Shown piece by piece: positions 53,485 to 62,285 of a stretch of DNA of 64,000 nucleotides. Location of the stretch: positions 36,310 to 100,309 of the forward strand of contig CAZABC010000006.1 of assembly GCA_964483405.1 (NCBI GenBank), in the 5' to 3' direction. The translations under genes and the position numbers were made by a program. Below the pieces are notes generated by a model. It searched no databases, had not been told where the DNA came from, and was given only the letters and a program-made list of their open reading frames with translations. Positions within the stretch are counted from its first letter, which is position 1; the number at the start of each line of letters is the position of its first letter. Source of the stretch: CAZABC01 sp964483405 (GTDB lineage Bacteria; Chloroflexota; Limnocylindria; Limnocylindrales; CSP1-4).

Positions 53485-54744
53485 GTGCTCGACGCCCTGC
53501 TCGCCGAGGCGCGGCTCCGCTGGGGGCTCGACCCGGCCGCGGGGCTCCAGGTCGTGCCGGCCGAGCGCCTCGTCGCGTTCCCGCTCGACCCGGCCCGTCC
53601 GGCGCTCGTGGTCCCGCTCGCCCTCCTGCTGGCGGCCGCGCGGAGCGCCCCCCCGCTCGGCACCGCCACGGACGACCCCGCGCCCGCGCCGCTGCCGGGC
53701 CGCCACGGCCCCGGCGGGTCCGATCCGGTCGCCCTGGTCCGGCGGCTCTACCCGGCGGACCACCCGGTCGGCCGGGCCGGATCGGCCGACCCGACGACCG
53801 TCGGCGCGCTCGTGGCGGCCGACCTCGGCGGGCCGCTGTACCTCGGCCCCGTCCCCGCGACCGAGGCGTTCGCCTCGCCGTGGGGCATGCCGGCTGTCAG
53901 CGAGCGGCTCCGCCGTCCCGACGGCTGTCCGTGGGACCGCGAGCAGACCCACCAGTCGCTCCGGTCGCACCTCCTCGAGGAGGCGTACGAGGTCTACGAC
54001 GCGCTCGAGACCGGCGCCACCCCCGATCTCGCCGAGGAGCTCGGCGACCTCTGGCTCCAGGTCGTCCTGCACGCCCAGCTCGCCGCCGAGGCCGGCGTCT
54101 TCGACCTCGCCGACGTCCAAGCGGCGATCACGAGCAAGATCGTCCGGCGCCATCCGCACGTCTTCGGCGACGCCGAGGCGCGGACCGCCGGTGACGTGAA
54201 CCGGCAGTGGGAGCGGATCAAGGCCGCGGAGCGGGCCGCCGAGGCGGAGCGGTCGGCCGAGGCGAAGCCGTCGACTGACGGCGACCCTGGCGCGAGCCTC
54301 CCGGGCCCGGCGAAGAGCGCCCTCGACGGCATCAGCCGGTCGATGCCGGCGCTCGCGGCGAGCCAGGAGATGCAGGAGCGCGCCGCCCACCTCGGCTACG
54401 ACTGGCCCTCGATCGAGGGGGTCCTCGACAAGGCCGTCGAGGAGCTCGGCGAGCTCCGCTCGGCGACGACCGCCGCCGAGCGGCACGAGGAGCTCGGCGA
54501 CCTGCTCATGGTCGTCGTCAACGTCGCCCGCAAGGAGGGCATCGACGCCGAGGCGGCCCTGCGCGGCGCGAACGCGAAGTTCCGGGCCCGCTTCCGGGTC
54601 GTCGAGCGCCTCGCGGCCGAGCGGGGTGTCGCCCTGCGCGACCTCTCGTTCGAGGGGCTCGACGAGCTCTGGGCGATCGCCAAGGTCGAGACGGCTGGCA
54701 AGATGACGCCGGCGGCGACCGCCGCCGAGGAGGAGACACGATGA
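53485..54744 (+). CDS. mazG: Nucleoside triphosphate pyrophosphohydrolase MazG
   Basis: The protein is 419 residues. The first 130 residues form a poorly conserved N-terminal extension. The first MazG domain starts LRRPDGCPWDREQTHQSL with metal-binding EEAYEVYDAL and LAEELGDL. The second, at about 285-395, has DKAVEELGELRSA and EELGDLLMVVVNVARK. MazG hydrolyses canonical and damaged NTPs to NMPs in the cytoplasm. The GTG lies 10 bp after the foldase stop. The last codon overlaps the rph start by 4 bp (ATGA), and together with rdgB this is a nucleotide-sanitation and RNA-processing group. Confidence 0.93.
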   Translation: MLDALLAEARLRWGLDPAAGLQVVPAERLVAFPLDPARPALVVPLALLLAAARSAPPLGTATDDPAPAPLPGRHGPGGSDPVALVRRLYPADHPVGRAGSADPTTVGALVAADLGGPLYLGPVPATEAFASPWGMPAVSERLRRPDGCPWDREQTHQSLRSHLLEEAYEVYDALETGATPDLAEELGDLWLQVVLHAQLAAEAGVFDLADVQAAITSKIVRRHPHVFGDAEARTAGDVNRQWERIKAAERAAEAERSAEAKPSTDGDPGASLPGPAKSALDGISRSMPALAASQEMQERAAHLGYDWPSIEGVLDKAVEELGELRSATTAAERHEELGDLLMVVVNVARKEGIDAEAALRGANAKFRARFRVVERLAAERGVALRDLSFEGLDELWAIAKVETAGKMTPAATAAEEETR

Positions 54745-55475
54745 CGATCGGCAACCGGCCCGCCGTCCGGGCGAACGACCGGACCGCGACCGCCCTGCGA
54801 CCCGTGATGCTCACGCTCGGGGTCCAGAAGTGGGCCGAGGGCTCGTGCGTCATCAAGGTCGGCGACACCGAGGTCCTCTGCGCGGCGACGATCGAGGACC
54901 GCGTCCCGCCCCATCTGCGCGGCAAGGGGACCGGCTGGGTCACCGCCGAGTACTCGATGCTCCCGCGGGCGACCGCCGAGCGGACCCAGCGCGAATCGGC
55001 CAAAGGGCGGATCGGCGGGCGGACCCACGAGATCCAGCGGCTCATCGGCCGGTCGCTCCGCGGCGTCGTCGACCTCGGCCGGCTCGGCGAGCGGACGATC
55101 ACGGTCGACTGCGACGTGATCCAGGCCGACGGCGGCACGCGGACGGCCTCGATCACCGGCGGCTACGTCGCCCTCGCCCAGGCCCTCGTCGAGTTCGGGA
55201 TGGAGCGGCTCCTCGTCGGCAAGGTCGCCGCGGTCAGCGTCGGCATCGTCGAGGGGATCCCGCTCCTCGACCTCGACTACGCCGAGGACTCGCGGGCCGA
55301 GGTCGACTTCAACGTCGTCGGCACCGACGCCGGGACGTACGTCGAGCTGCAGGGCACGGCCGAGGGCGCGCCCTTCGACCGGGCGATGGTCGACCGGCTG
55401 CTCGACCTCGCGAACCTCGGCCTCGAGCGGCTCTTCGCCGCCCAGGCCGAGGCGATCGCGACCGTCCGGCGCTGA
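54741..55475 (+). CDS. rph: Ribonuclease PH
   Basis: This 244-residue exoribonuclease trims tRNA 3' ends by phosphorolysis. The diagnostic stretches are RPVMLTLGVQKWAEGSCVIKVGDTEVLCAATIED, GRTHEIQRLIGRSLRGVVDL, TVDCDVIQADGGTRTASITGGYVAL and LDLDYAEDSRAEVDFNVV. Length is normal. The ATG overlaps the mazG stop. The rdgB gene follows after 75 bp, an order common in Actinobacteria and Chloroflexi. Confidence 0.96.
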   Translation: MTIGNRPAVRANDRTATALRPVMLTLGVQKWAEGSCVIKVGDTEVLCAATIEDRVPPHLRGKGTGWVTAEYSMLPRATAERTQRESAKGRIGGRTHEIQRLIGRSLRGVVDLGRLGERTITVDCDVIQADGGTRTASITGGYVALAQALVEFGMERLLVGKVAAVSVGIVEGIPLLDLDYAEDSRAEVDFNVVGTDAGTYVELQGTAEGAPFDRAMVDRLLDLANLGLERLFAAQAEAIATVRR

Positions 55476-55550
55476 TCGGCCGACGGCCCACCCGCGACGC
55501 GAGCCCGGCTCGCCCCGCCCCGCCGATGCCGGCCGCAGCGTGATCGCCCG

Positions 55551-56186
55551 ATGACCCGCCGTCCGCGCATCCTCGTCGCGACGCACTCGAGCCACAAGCT
55601 CGGCGAGCTGCGCGAGCTCCTCCACGCCCACGCGACCCTCGTCTCGCTCGACGACGTCGGCATCGACGACGAGCCGGTCGAGGATGGCGAGTCCTTCGCC
55701 GCGAACGCCCGACTCAAGGCGCGCTTCTACGCCCGCCTATCGGGGCTGCCGACCCTGGCCGACGACTCCGGGATCGAGGTCGACGCGCTCGACGGCGGGC
55801 CAGGCGTCCGGACCCGCCGCTTCGCCGGCGAGACCGCGACCGACGCCGACAACAACGCCAAGCTCCTCTCCGTCCTCGACGGCCTCCCACCCGAGCGGCG
55901 TGGCGCCCGGTACGTCTGCGTCCTGTCGCTCGTCCTGCCCGACCGGGGCGGTCCGCGGGGCGGGCTGCCGATCGCGGCGGAGACACGGGGGACGTGTCGG
56001 GGCCGGATCGCGTCGGCGCCGCGGGGATCGGGCGGCTTCGGCTACGACCCGATCTTCGAGCCGGCGCCCGAGCCGCCCGGCGGCCGGACGCTCGGGCTCT
56101 ACTCCGCCGCCGAGAAGCACGCCATCAGCCACCGCGCCCGAGCCGCCCGGGCGATGGCGCCCCGGCTGGCGAGGCTCGGGCTCTAG
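55551..56186 (+). CDS. rdgB: XTP/dITP diphosphatase (RdgB/HAM1)
   Basis: This 211-residue enzyme removes non-canonical purine NTPs such as dITP and XTP. It has ATHSSHKLGELRELL, LPTLADDSGIEVDALDGGPGVRTRRFAG, GSGGFGYDPIFEP and KHAISHRARA, all in the standard order. The first motif reads THSSHK where most have T.N..K, so the substrate-contact Asn is replaced by His. It is cytosolic. It follows rph in the same direction and converges on the LCP gene, whose stop is 113 bp away. Confidence 0.94.
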   Translation: MTRRPRILVATHSSHKLGELRELLHAHATLVSLDDVGIDDEPVEDGESFAANARLKARFYARLSGLPTLADDSGIEVDALDGGPGVRTRRFAGETATDADNNAKLLSVLDGLPPERRGARYVCVLSLVLPDRGGPRGGLPIAAETRGTCRGRIASAPRGSGGFGYDPIFEPAPEPPGGRTLGLYSAAEKHAISHRARAARAMAPRLARLGL

Positions 56187-56298
56187 GCAAGCGCCGGCCG
56201 GCTCGGCACCCCGGCGGCTCGCCGGCGGACGGGGTGGGCGCCGGGGCGGGCGTGCGAGCCCGTCGTCGCCCGCGCCCATGAGGGTCGGCGCGGGTGCC

Positions 56299-57792
56299 TC
56301 AGGGTGCCGGGCTGGGGGCGGCGGACGGCGTGGGCTTCGGGGTCGGCCAGGGAGTCGGCGGCGTGCCCGGCTCGGAGAAGACGAGCTTCGCCATCGCCTG
56401 GATCGCCGCCACGTCGGGGACCTGGACCGAGCCGTAGCGGTGGTTCCTTCCGCCCGACTTCACGAGCGGACGCTTGATGACGACGAGGGTCGTGTCGTCG
56501 GCCCCGATCTCGTCGGCGAGCGCCGCGAGCTCCGGCAGGAGCAGCGGCGGGATGTCGGTCCGGAGCGTGTCGCCGACCGAGTCGAGGAGGTCCGGCAGCC
56601 GGAACAGGAGCTGCCCGTCGGCGACGGCGGCGTCGCGCAGCGCGACGAGGACCTCCTGCTGGCGCCCTGCGCGGGTGAAGTCGCTCTCGCCCTCCGACCG
56701 GCGGATCCGGGCGTAAGCGAGCGCGTTCGCCCCGTCGAGGTGGTGGCGGCCGGCCGTGATCGACCAGCCCGGGCCGACGCCGAAGCCGCCGTACTTCGGG
56801 TCGGTCAGCGGCCGCTCGACCTCGACGTCCACCCCGCCGACGGCGTCGACCATCTCCACGAACCCGGCGAGGTCGGCCTCGGCGGTGTAGTGGATCGGGA
56901 TGCCGAGCAGCGTGCCGATCGCGTCCGGGAGGGCCCGGTCGGCGCCGTTGGGGAAGTCGTCGGGATGGGCCGCCGCGTAGCCCTGGAGCGAGTTGAGCTT
57001 CGGTCCGTAGACGTTGCCGTCGCCGAGCGGGACGTCGACCGTGTCGCGCGGGATGGAGACCATCGAGACGGTCCGGCCGACCGGGTCGAGCGAGACGACG
57101 ATCATCGTGTCGGTCAGGGCGTGGTTGCGACCCGCCCGCCGGTCCACCCCGGTCAGGAGGACGTTGACGCGCTCCCCGGCGACGAGGGCGGGACCCGGCG
57201 ACCGCGGCCCGCCATCGCCCGCCTCGGCCGCGCCGAGCGGACCGGAGAAGACCCGCTCGAAGGCGTCGTGGGCGACCCAGCCGACGTAGCCGGCGACGAG
57301 GTGCGGCAGCGCGACGAGGACGAGGATGACCACCAGCCCCGCGAGCCCGATGCCGCCGGGACGGCTCCGGAAGCGCCGGTCGAAGAACGCCTGCCCGGTC
57401 GCGGCGATCCGCCAGGCGGCGACGACGACGTTGAGCGCGAGGACGGTGAGGAGCGTCGTCGGGATGACGAGGATCGCGAGCAGCCGCCCGGTCGGGGTGA
57501 TCCACCACACCGCGAGGACGAGCGCGAGGACGATGAGCGACGGGACGAGGAAGCGGGTCGCGAGCGTTCGCCGGCCGTTGGCCAGCTGGCCGAGCCCCGG
57601 CAGCACGCCCGACAGGAAGGCCGCGACGAGGCGGCGCCCGTCGTCGAGCCCGGGGGCGACCGCGACGGCGGTCCAGCGGCCGGCCAGGTCGGCACCGCGG
57701 ACCGCGGGGCGAGCGGCGGCGGCCCGTGGCCGGGCGGCGGGGGGTGGGGTCCTGCGCGCGTGCAACGGTCCGGGCGTCTCCAGGGCGGCCAA
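56299..57792 (-). CDS. LytR-CpsA-Psr (LCP) family protein with polytopic N-terminus
   Basis: The protein is 497 residues. An N-terminal region (about 50-195) has four or so hydrophobic helices (LIVLALVLAVWWITP, LLTVLALNVVVAAW, GLAGLVVILVLVALPHLVAG) instead of the single helix typical of LCP enzymes. The LCP domain starts VNVLLTGVDRRAG and has SMVSIPRDTVDVP, YGPKLNSLQGYA and YARIRRSEGESDFTRAGRQQEVL, with the Arg and Asp residues needed for the lipid-pyrophosphate substrate. The tail is PTP-rich. LCP enzymes link wall glycopolymers to peptidoglycan. TTG 57792 is the likely start, but a shorter N-terminus is possible. Confidence 0.87.
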   Translation of the reverse strand: MAALETPGPLHARRTPPPAARPRAAAARPAVRGADLAGRWTAVAVAPGLDDGRRLVAAFLSGVLPGLGQLANGRRTLATRFLVPSLIVLALVLAVWWITPTGRLLAILVIPTTLLTVLALNVVVAAWRIAATGQAFFDRRFRSRPGGIGLAGLVVILVLVALPHLVAGYVGWVAHDAFERVFSGPLGAAEAGDGGPRSPGPALVAGERVNVLLTGVDRRAGRNHALTDTMIVVSLDPVGRTVSMVSIPRDTVDVPLGDGNVYGPKLNSLQGYAAAHPDDFPNGADRALPDAIGTLLGIPIHYTAEADLAGFVEMVDAVGGVDVEVERPLTDPKYGGFGVGPGWSITAGRHHLDGANALAYARIRRSEGESDFTRAGRQQEVLVALRDAAVADGQLLFRLPDLLDSVGDTLRTDIPPLLLPELAALADEIGADDTTLVVIKRPLVKSGGRNHRYGSVQVPDVAAIQAMAKLVFSEPGTPPTPWPTPKPTPSAAPSPAP

Positions 57793-57845
57793 CGACGGGG
57801 CGGACGCCGCCGAGGCGGACGTCGTTGCCGGGCACAGGCAGGCGC

Positions 57846-57851
57846 AGTCTA
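57846..57851 (-). promoter_or_regulatory. Candidate -10 box for the LCP gene
   Basis: TAGACT on the minus strand lies 53 nt before the TTG at 57792, a leadered arrangement. Confidence 0.4.
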
Positions 57852-58010
57852 CCGGACGCCGCGGGACATGGTGACGCCGGACGGTTCCTCAGCCTGCCTA
57901 TCACCGTCCGGCGTCGTGCATCAGACGACGGGACCCGCACCGGCGTGACGCGACCGGGCGCCGGACCATCGGATCGGGCGATCAGGGCTTGCCGCGCCGC
58001 CACGAGCGCC

Positions 58011-58016
58011 TATCCT
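58011..58016 (+). promoter_or_regulatory. Candidate -10 box for the RDD protein gene
   Basis: TATCCT lies 62 nt before the ATG at 58079, which has GGGAGG about 9 nt upstream. Confidence 0.45.
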
Positions 58017-58078
58017 GCACGGCAGGACCCGACCGTCGCCCATGACGTGCCGGGTACCGGAGACGAGGGAGGTCGCCG

Positions 58079-58684
58079 ATGACCGGTCCAGAGCCCGGGG
58101 GAAGCCCCACGCCCGAGAGTCCGCAGCCGAGCGCCTGGCAGCCGGCGCCGCCGCCGGGCCCGCCCAAGGACCCGGGGCCGGCGCCCGGAGTCGCCTACTC
58201 CGACCTGGGGTTCCGCGTCCTCGCCTACATCATCGACGCGGTCATCGTGGGCGTCCTGTTCCTCGTCGTCAGCGTGCTCCTGCTCGGCGTCGGGCTGGCC
58301 TTCGGTGACACCCTCGGGTGGATCATCGGACTCGTGTTCGTGACGGCCTTCAACGTGGCGTTCAGCGCGCTCTACTTCATCTACAGCTGGACGAAGCTGC
58401 GCGCCTCGCCGGGCCAGAAGATCCTCGGGCTCGAGACGCTCAACGCGGCCGACGGCGCGACGCTCACCCAGCCGCAGGCGATCCGCCGCTGGCTCATCCT
58501 CTTCGGCCCCTTCGCCCTCCTGTCCGCGCTCCAGATGGTCGTCGGCGGGACGCTCGGCAACCTCTTCTCGCTGGCGAGCCTCGGGTACGGCATCTACCTC
58601 CTGTGGACGACGTACAAGGACCCCAAGCGCCAGGGCTTCCACGACCACTTCGCCGCCACCGTGGTGACCCGCCGCTCGGCCTGA
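58079..58684 (+). CDS. RDD-family membrane protein
   Basis: The protein is 201 residues. A Pro-rich cytosolic head (about 1-45) is followed by YSDLGFRVLAYIIDAVIVGVL, the RDD signature. Two further membrane segments and KILGLETLNAADGATLTQPQAIRRWLILFGP follow. The C-terminus has DPKRQGFHDHFAATVV, typical of the family, in which the RDD box and a conserved terminal DK/RQ..HD motif recur. The function is unknown; transport or salt tolerance are proposed for relatives. The ATG is preceded by GGGAGG. A strong terminator follows 32 bp after the stop. Confidence 0.87.
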   Translation: MTGPEPGGSPTPESPQPSAWQPAPPPGPPKDPGPAPGVAYSDLGFRVLAYIIDAVIVGVLFLVVSVLLLGVGLAFGDTLGWIIGLVFVTAFNVAFSALYFIYSWTKLRASPGQKILGLETLNAADGATLTQPQAIRRWLILFGPFALLSALQMVVGGTLGNLFSLASLGYGIYLLWTTYKDPKRQGFHDHFAATVVTRRSA

Positions 58685-58716
58685 GCCGCGCGGGGTCACC
58701 TGACCCGAACGACCAC

Positions 58717-58751
58717 GACGACCCCGGCGCCGCGCCGGGGTCGTCCTCTTT
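58717..58751 (+). terminator. Rho-independent terminator after the RDD gene
   Basis: A perfect 13-bp stem (GACGACCCCGGCG and CGCCGGGGTCGTC) with a 3-nt loop CCG is followed by CTCTTT. It lies in the 82-bp space between the RDD and sdhB stops. It may slow both, but the T-rich side favours the plus strand. Confidence 0.8.
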
Positions 58752-58766
58752 CCGACGCCGGGCGAC

Positions 58767-59600
58767 CTACGTCGGGGTGACGGTCCGCGGCGGGGCCGGG
58801 GTGATGCCCTCGCGGGGCGTGCCCTTCGGCGCGACGACCACCGGTGCCGGTCCCGCCTGACGCCGCAGCCGGAGCAGGTCGAGGACGAGCTCGCGCTTCA
58901 TGAGCTGGATCGCCTTGGCCGGGTCGACGCCCTTGGGGCAGACCTGCGAGCACTCGCCCGCGAAGTGACAGCGCCACGGCCCGCTCCCGCCGGTGAGCAC
59001 CTCGCGTCGCTCGGCGAACCCGCCGTCGCGCGTGTCGCTGTCGTAGCGGTGGGCCTGGCCGAGCGGCATCGGCCCTGCGTACTGCGGGTCGGTCGCCACG
59101 GTGGGGCAGGCGGCCATGCAGCAGCCGCACTTGATGCAGTAGCTGAACTGGAGGTACTGCTCCAGCTCGTGGGGCGTCTGGCGATACTCGAGGGTCGGCT
59201 CGTCCTGCTCGGCGGTGTCGTCCCGGATGAGGTACGGCAGCAGCTCGCGGTGCGTCTCGAACATCGGCCGGAGGTCCGGGACGAGGTCCTTGATGATGTC
59301 GAAGTTCGGCAGCGGGGCGACTGCGACGACGGCACTCCCGAGCTCGGCGATCTGGGTGTTGCAGGCGAGTCGCGGGCGCCCGTTGATGAGCATCCCGCAC
59401 GAGCCGCAGATGCCCATCCGGCACGACGAGCGCCAGGCGAGGCTCGGCGCGCTCCGCTCCTTCACCTTCCACAGGCCGTCGAGGACGGTCATGCCGGGCA
59501 GGACCTCGATCGGGTGGTCCTCCCAGCGTGGCTGGCGGTCCTTGCCGGGCTCGAAGCGGCGAAGGCGGAAGGTGACCACCCTCGGGATCGTCTCGGTCAC
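58767..59600 (-). CDS. sdhB: Succinate dehydrogenase iron-sulfur subunit
   Basis: The protein is 277 residues. The [2Fe-2S] motif CRMGICGSCGMLINGRPRLAC lies at about 62-82. The [4Fe-4S] and [3Fe-4S] ligands lie at YCIKCGCCMAACP (about 155) and CHFAGECSQVCPKG (about 215). It passes electrons from SdhA flavin to the membrane quinone site. GTG 59600 is preferred: GGGAGG lies upstream and an earlier in-frame start would sit inside the sdhD-like gene. It is the last gene of the sdhA-C-D-B operon, 1 bp after sdhD. The tail is Pro-rich. Confidence 0.93.
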   Translation of the reverse strand: MTETIPRVVTFRLRRFEPGKDRQPRWEDHPIEVLPGMTVLDGLWKVKERSAPSLAWRSSCRMGICGSCGMLINGRPRLACNTQIAELGSAVVAVAPLPNFDIIKDLVPDLRPMFETHRELLPYLIRDDTAEQDEPTLEYRQTPHELEQYLQFSYCIKCGCCMAACPTVATDPQYAGPMPLGQAHRYDSDTRDGGFAERREVLTGGSGPWRCHFAGECSQVCPKGVDPAKAIQLMKRELVLDLLRLRRQAGPAPVVVAPKGTPREGITPAPPRTVTPT

Positions 59601-59601
59601 C

Positions 59602-59982
59602 TCAGCCTCCCGCCATCGTCGCCGCACCGGGCGCGGCCAGGGCGGCCCACGTCCCGAACACGAACAGCCCCAGGCCGACCACGGCCAGCCCGACGTTGAT
59701 CAGCCGGCGCAGCCCCGCCCCCGGATCGAGCTCGAGGAGGATGTTCCGAAGGCCGTAGAAGCCGTGGTAGAGGGCCGCCCCGAGGAGCAGCACGTAGGTG
59801 GCGGTGAAGAAGACGCTGCCGGCCCGCGCCGCGACGCTCTCCCACTCCACCGGCTCGGCGCCCTCGAATCCGAAGATTCCGAGCGATTGGTCGAGATGCA
59901 TGATCGCCATGTGCAGGCCGAGCAGGACGAGGATCACCACGCCTGCCCCGATGTGCCAGGTCCAGAGACTCCGGTCGCGCAT
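59602..59982 (-). CDS. sdhD: Succinate dehydrogenase membrane anchor subunit (SdhD-like)
   Basis: This 126-residue protein has three hydrophobic segments: GAGVVILVLLGLHMAIMHLD, FFTATYVLLLGAALYHGFYGL and VGLAVVGLGLFVFGTWAA. Two histidines in the membrane regions (LHMAIMH and LYHGFYGLRNILLE) could be heme ligands, and GLRN is a common SdhC/D feature. With the next gene it forms the quinone-reducing anchor. C or D naming is by position and length. It lies 12 bp after the other anchor gene. Confidence 0.83.
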   Translation of the reverse strand: MRDRSLWTWHIGAGVVILVLLGLHMAIMHLDQSLGIFGFEGAEPVEWESVAARAGSVFFTATYVLLLGAALYHGFYGLRNILLELDPGAGLRRLINVGLAVVGLGLFVFGTWAALAAPGAATMAGG

Positions 59983-59994
59983 CGATCGGTCCCC

Positions 59995-60429
59995 CTACGC
60001 CAGCACGAAGAAGTCGAGGCCGCCCCACAGGGCGATCACGGCGGCGATCATCAGCACGGCCCGCGCCAGTCGCCGTTGCCGGCCCACCGACGTCGCGTAC
60101 GGGTAGACGGGCTCGATCGGCCGCCCGACCGCCCAGCCGAGCTCGATGATCGCGAGCCGGACCCCGTTGACGGCGTGGAAGGCGAAGGCGCCGAAGACGG
60201 CGAACTCGCCGAGCATGAACAGCGGGCCGGAGACCCAGCCCATCGCCTGGTCCCAGCTCTCGGGCCCGAGGGCCCGGCTGGACGTCACGAAGATGTGCAT
60301 GACGAAGTAGGCGAGCAGGCCCAGGCCCGTCAGGCGGTGGAGCGTGTAGAGATAGCGCTCGAAGCCCCACCGGCCGCCGAACGCCCAGCCCCGGATGCCG
60401 AGCCGGTTCGGATGTCCTCGCGCTGTCAT
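59995..60429 (-). CDS. sdhC: Succinate dehydrogenase cytochrome b subunit (SdhC-like)
   Basis: This 144-residue protein has three predicted helices. YLYTLHRLTGLGLLAYFVMHIFV contains the HRLTG motif of SdhC proteins, with heme His candidates. GEFAVFGAFAFHAVNGVRLAIIEL holds the second ligand in FHAVNGVRL. It sits 15 bp downstream of sdhA and upstream of sdhD in one operon. Together the two anchors suggest a heme-containing complex II with succinate:quinone activity. Confidence 0.85.
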   Translation of the reverse strand: MTARGHPNRLGIRGWAFGGRWGFERYLYTLHRLTGLGLLAYFVMHIFVTSSRALGPESWDQAMGWVSGPLFMLGEFAVFGAFAFHAVNGVRLAIIELGWAVGRPIEPVYPYATSVGRQRRLARAVLMIAAVIALWGGLDFFVLA

Positions 60430-60444
60430 CGCCGTCCTCCGGGC

Positions 60445-62160
60445 CTAGTACTTGCGCTCGACCGGCTTCCACATTTCGATCGTCACCGGCTTGTGCTCGA
60501 AGCGCGGTCCGTCGGCGGCGTGGAAGGCGAGGGTGTGCCTGAGCCAGGTCTCGTCGTCGCGGGTCGGGAAGTCCCGCCGGGCGTGGGCGCCGCGCGATTC
60601 CTCGCGGGCGAGCGCCCCGGCCACGGTCACCTCGGCCAGGTCGACGAGGTTCTCGAGCTCGAGCGCGTGGATGAGGTTCGAGTTGTAGACCCGCGACTTG
60701 TCGGCGACCGGCGCCCGCTCCGCGCGGCCGCGGATCTCGCGGATCCTGGCGAGCGCGGTCGCCAGGTCGGCGGCGTTGCGGAAGACCCCGACGTCGTCGT
60801 CCATCGTCGTCCGGAGCTCGCGGCGCAGCTCGTACAGGTTCTCGTCGCCCTCCCGGGCCAGGACCGCACGCACGTGCTCCTCGGCCCGCTCGGCCCCATC
60901 GGCCGGCAACGGCGCCGCCGCGGCGATCCGCGGCAGCGCCTCGGCGATCTCCTTGCCGGCGATGCCACCCCAGACGAGGCACTCCGCGGTCGAGTTCGAG
61001 CCGAGCCGGTTCGCGCCGTGGAGCGAGACGCAGGCGGCCTCGCCGGCCGCCCAGATGCCGGCCACCCGGGTGAGCCCGTCGATGTCGGTCTCGATCCCGC
61101 CCATCGAGTAGTGGGCCACCGGGCGGATCGGGATCGGCTTCTCGATCGGGTCGAGCCCGAGGAACTTGATCGTGACCTCGCGGATGAGCGGCAGCCGCGT
61201 GTTGATCCGGTCGGCGCCGAGATGGGTCAGGTCGAGCTCGAGGTAGTCCTGCCCGTCGGCCGTCTTGAAGCCGCGCCCGGCGAGGATCTCCTCGGTCTCG
61301 GCCCGCGACACCATGTCGCGCGGGGCGAGCTCCATCAGCTTCGGCGCATAGTCCGCCATGAACCGCTCGCCCCGGTTGTTCCGGAGGTAGCCGCCCTCGC
61401 CGCGGCAGCCCTCGGTCATGAGGATGCCGCTCGGGACCAGGCCGGTCGGGTGGAACTGGAGGAACTCCATGTCCTCGAGCGGCAGGCCGGCCCGGTAGGC
61501 CATCGCCATGCCGTCGCCGGTGACCGTCTGCGAGTAGGTCGTGAAGCCGTAGAGCGTGCCGCCCCCGCCCGAGGCGATGAGCAGGGCCTTGCCCCGGATC
61601 GCCACCGTCTCGCCGCTGCCGGTGTGGAGGCCGACCAGGCCGGCGAACGCCCCGTCGTTCACGAGGATGTCGGTGACGAAGAGCTCGTCGTAGCGGGTGA
61701 AGGTCCGGTACCGCTGGAGCTGGTCGTAGAGCGTCTGCATCTCGAAGAAGCCGGTCTTGTCGGCGGCCAGCGTCGCCCGCGGGTAGCTGTGGCCGCCGAA
61801 CGGGCGCTGCGAGATGTAGCCGTCGTCGTCGCGCGTCCACGGGCAGCCCCAGTGGTCGAGCTGGCGGATCTCGGTCGGGATCGTGTCGACGAACCGGCGC
61901 ACGACGTCCTGGTCGGCCAGGAAGTCGGAGCCCTTCACGGTGTCCCAGCAGTGGAGCTCGGCCGAATCGCCGAGATCGGTCCGCAGCACCGCGGCCGTGC
62001 CGCCCTCGGCGCAGACCGAGTGGGCTCGCATCAGCTGGACCTTCGAGACGATGCCGATGTCGACCCGGCCCCCGAGCCGGCGCGAGATCTCCACCGCCGC
62101 GCGCAGCCCGGCCAGCCCCGCCCCCAGGATCACGACATCGTGCTGCAGCTCACGATCCAT
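60445..62160 (-). CDS. sdhA: Succinate dehydrogenase/fumarate reductase flavoprotein subunit
   Basis: This 571-residue flavoprotein starts HDVVILGAGLAGLRAAVEI (FAD dinucleotide loop). RAHSVCAEGGTAA holds the His that links FAD covalently. The substrate motif is FHPTGLVPSGILMTEGCRGEGGYLRN. HYSMGGIETD, SLHGANRLGSNSTAECLVWG and the RDDETWLRHTLAFHA near the end complete the pattern. It oxidises succinate to fumarate at the cytosolic face. It is the first gene of the operon, with GGGAGG before the ATG. A minus-strand TACGGT at 62193-62198 may be the promoter. Confidence 0.95.
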   Translation of the reverse strand: MDRELQHDVVILGAGLAGLRAAVEISRRLGGRVDIGIVSKVQLMRAHSVCAEGGTAAVLRTDLGDSAELHCWDTVKGSDFLADQDVVRRFVDTIPTEIRQLDHWGCPWTRDDDGYISQRPFGGHSYPRATLAADKTGFFEMQTLYDQLQRYRTFTRYDELFVTDILVNDGAFAGLVGLHTGSGETVAIRGKALLIASGGGGTLYGFTTYSQTVTGDGMAMAYRAGLPLEDMEFLQFHPTGLVPSGILMTEGCRGEGGYLRNNRGERFMADYAPKLMELAPRDMVSRAETEEILAGRGFKTADGQDYLELDLTHLGADRINTRLPLIREVTIKFLGLDPIEKPIPIRPVAHYSMGGIETDIDGLTRVAGIWAAGEAACVSLHGANRLGSNSTAECLVWGGIAGKEIAEALPRIAAAAPLPADGAERAEEHVRAVLAREGDENLYELRRELRTTMDDDVGVFRNAADLATALARIREIRGRAERAPVADKSRVYNSNLIHALELENLVDLAEVTVAGALAREESRGAHARRDFPTRDDETWLRHTLAFHAADGPRFEHKPVTIEMWKPVERKY

Positions 62161-62192
62161 CGGCGACCTCGACCTCCCGCGACGACCCGGTC

Positions 62193-62198
62193 ACCGTA
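62193..62198 (-). promoter_or_regulatory. Candidate -10 box for the sdh operon
   Basis: TACGGT on the minus strand lies 32 nt before the sdhA ATG at 62160, upstream of the GGGAGG ribosome binding site. Confidence 0.4.
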
Positions 62199-62285
62199 GA
62201 GCGCCGGGCCCGAGCAGGGCGAGGGACGAACGGCCCCCAGTCGACCCGGGCGCAGCGGCATCCGACCGGGCCGAAGGGCGGAGGC

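Noticed and set aside
56187..56298. Weak hairpin between the rdgB and LCP genes as a terminator
   Set aside because: The arms (GCGGGCG and CGCCCGC) are short, separated by a long loop and not followed by a T-tract.
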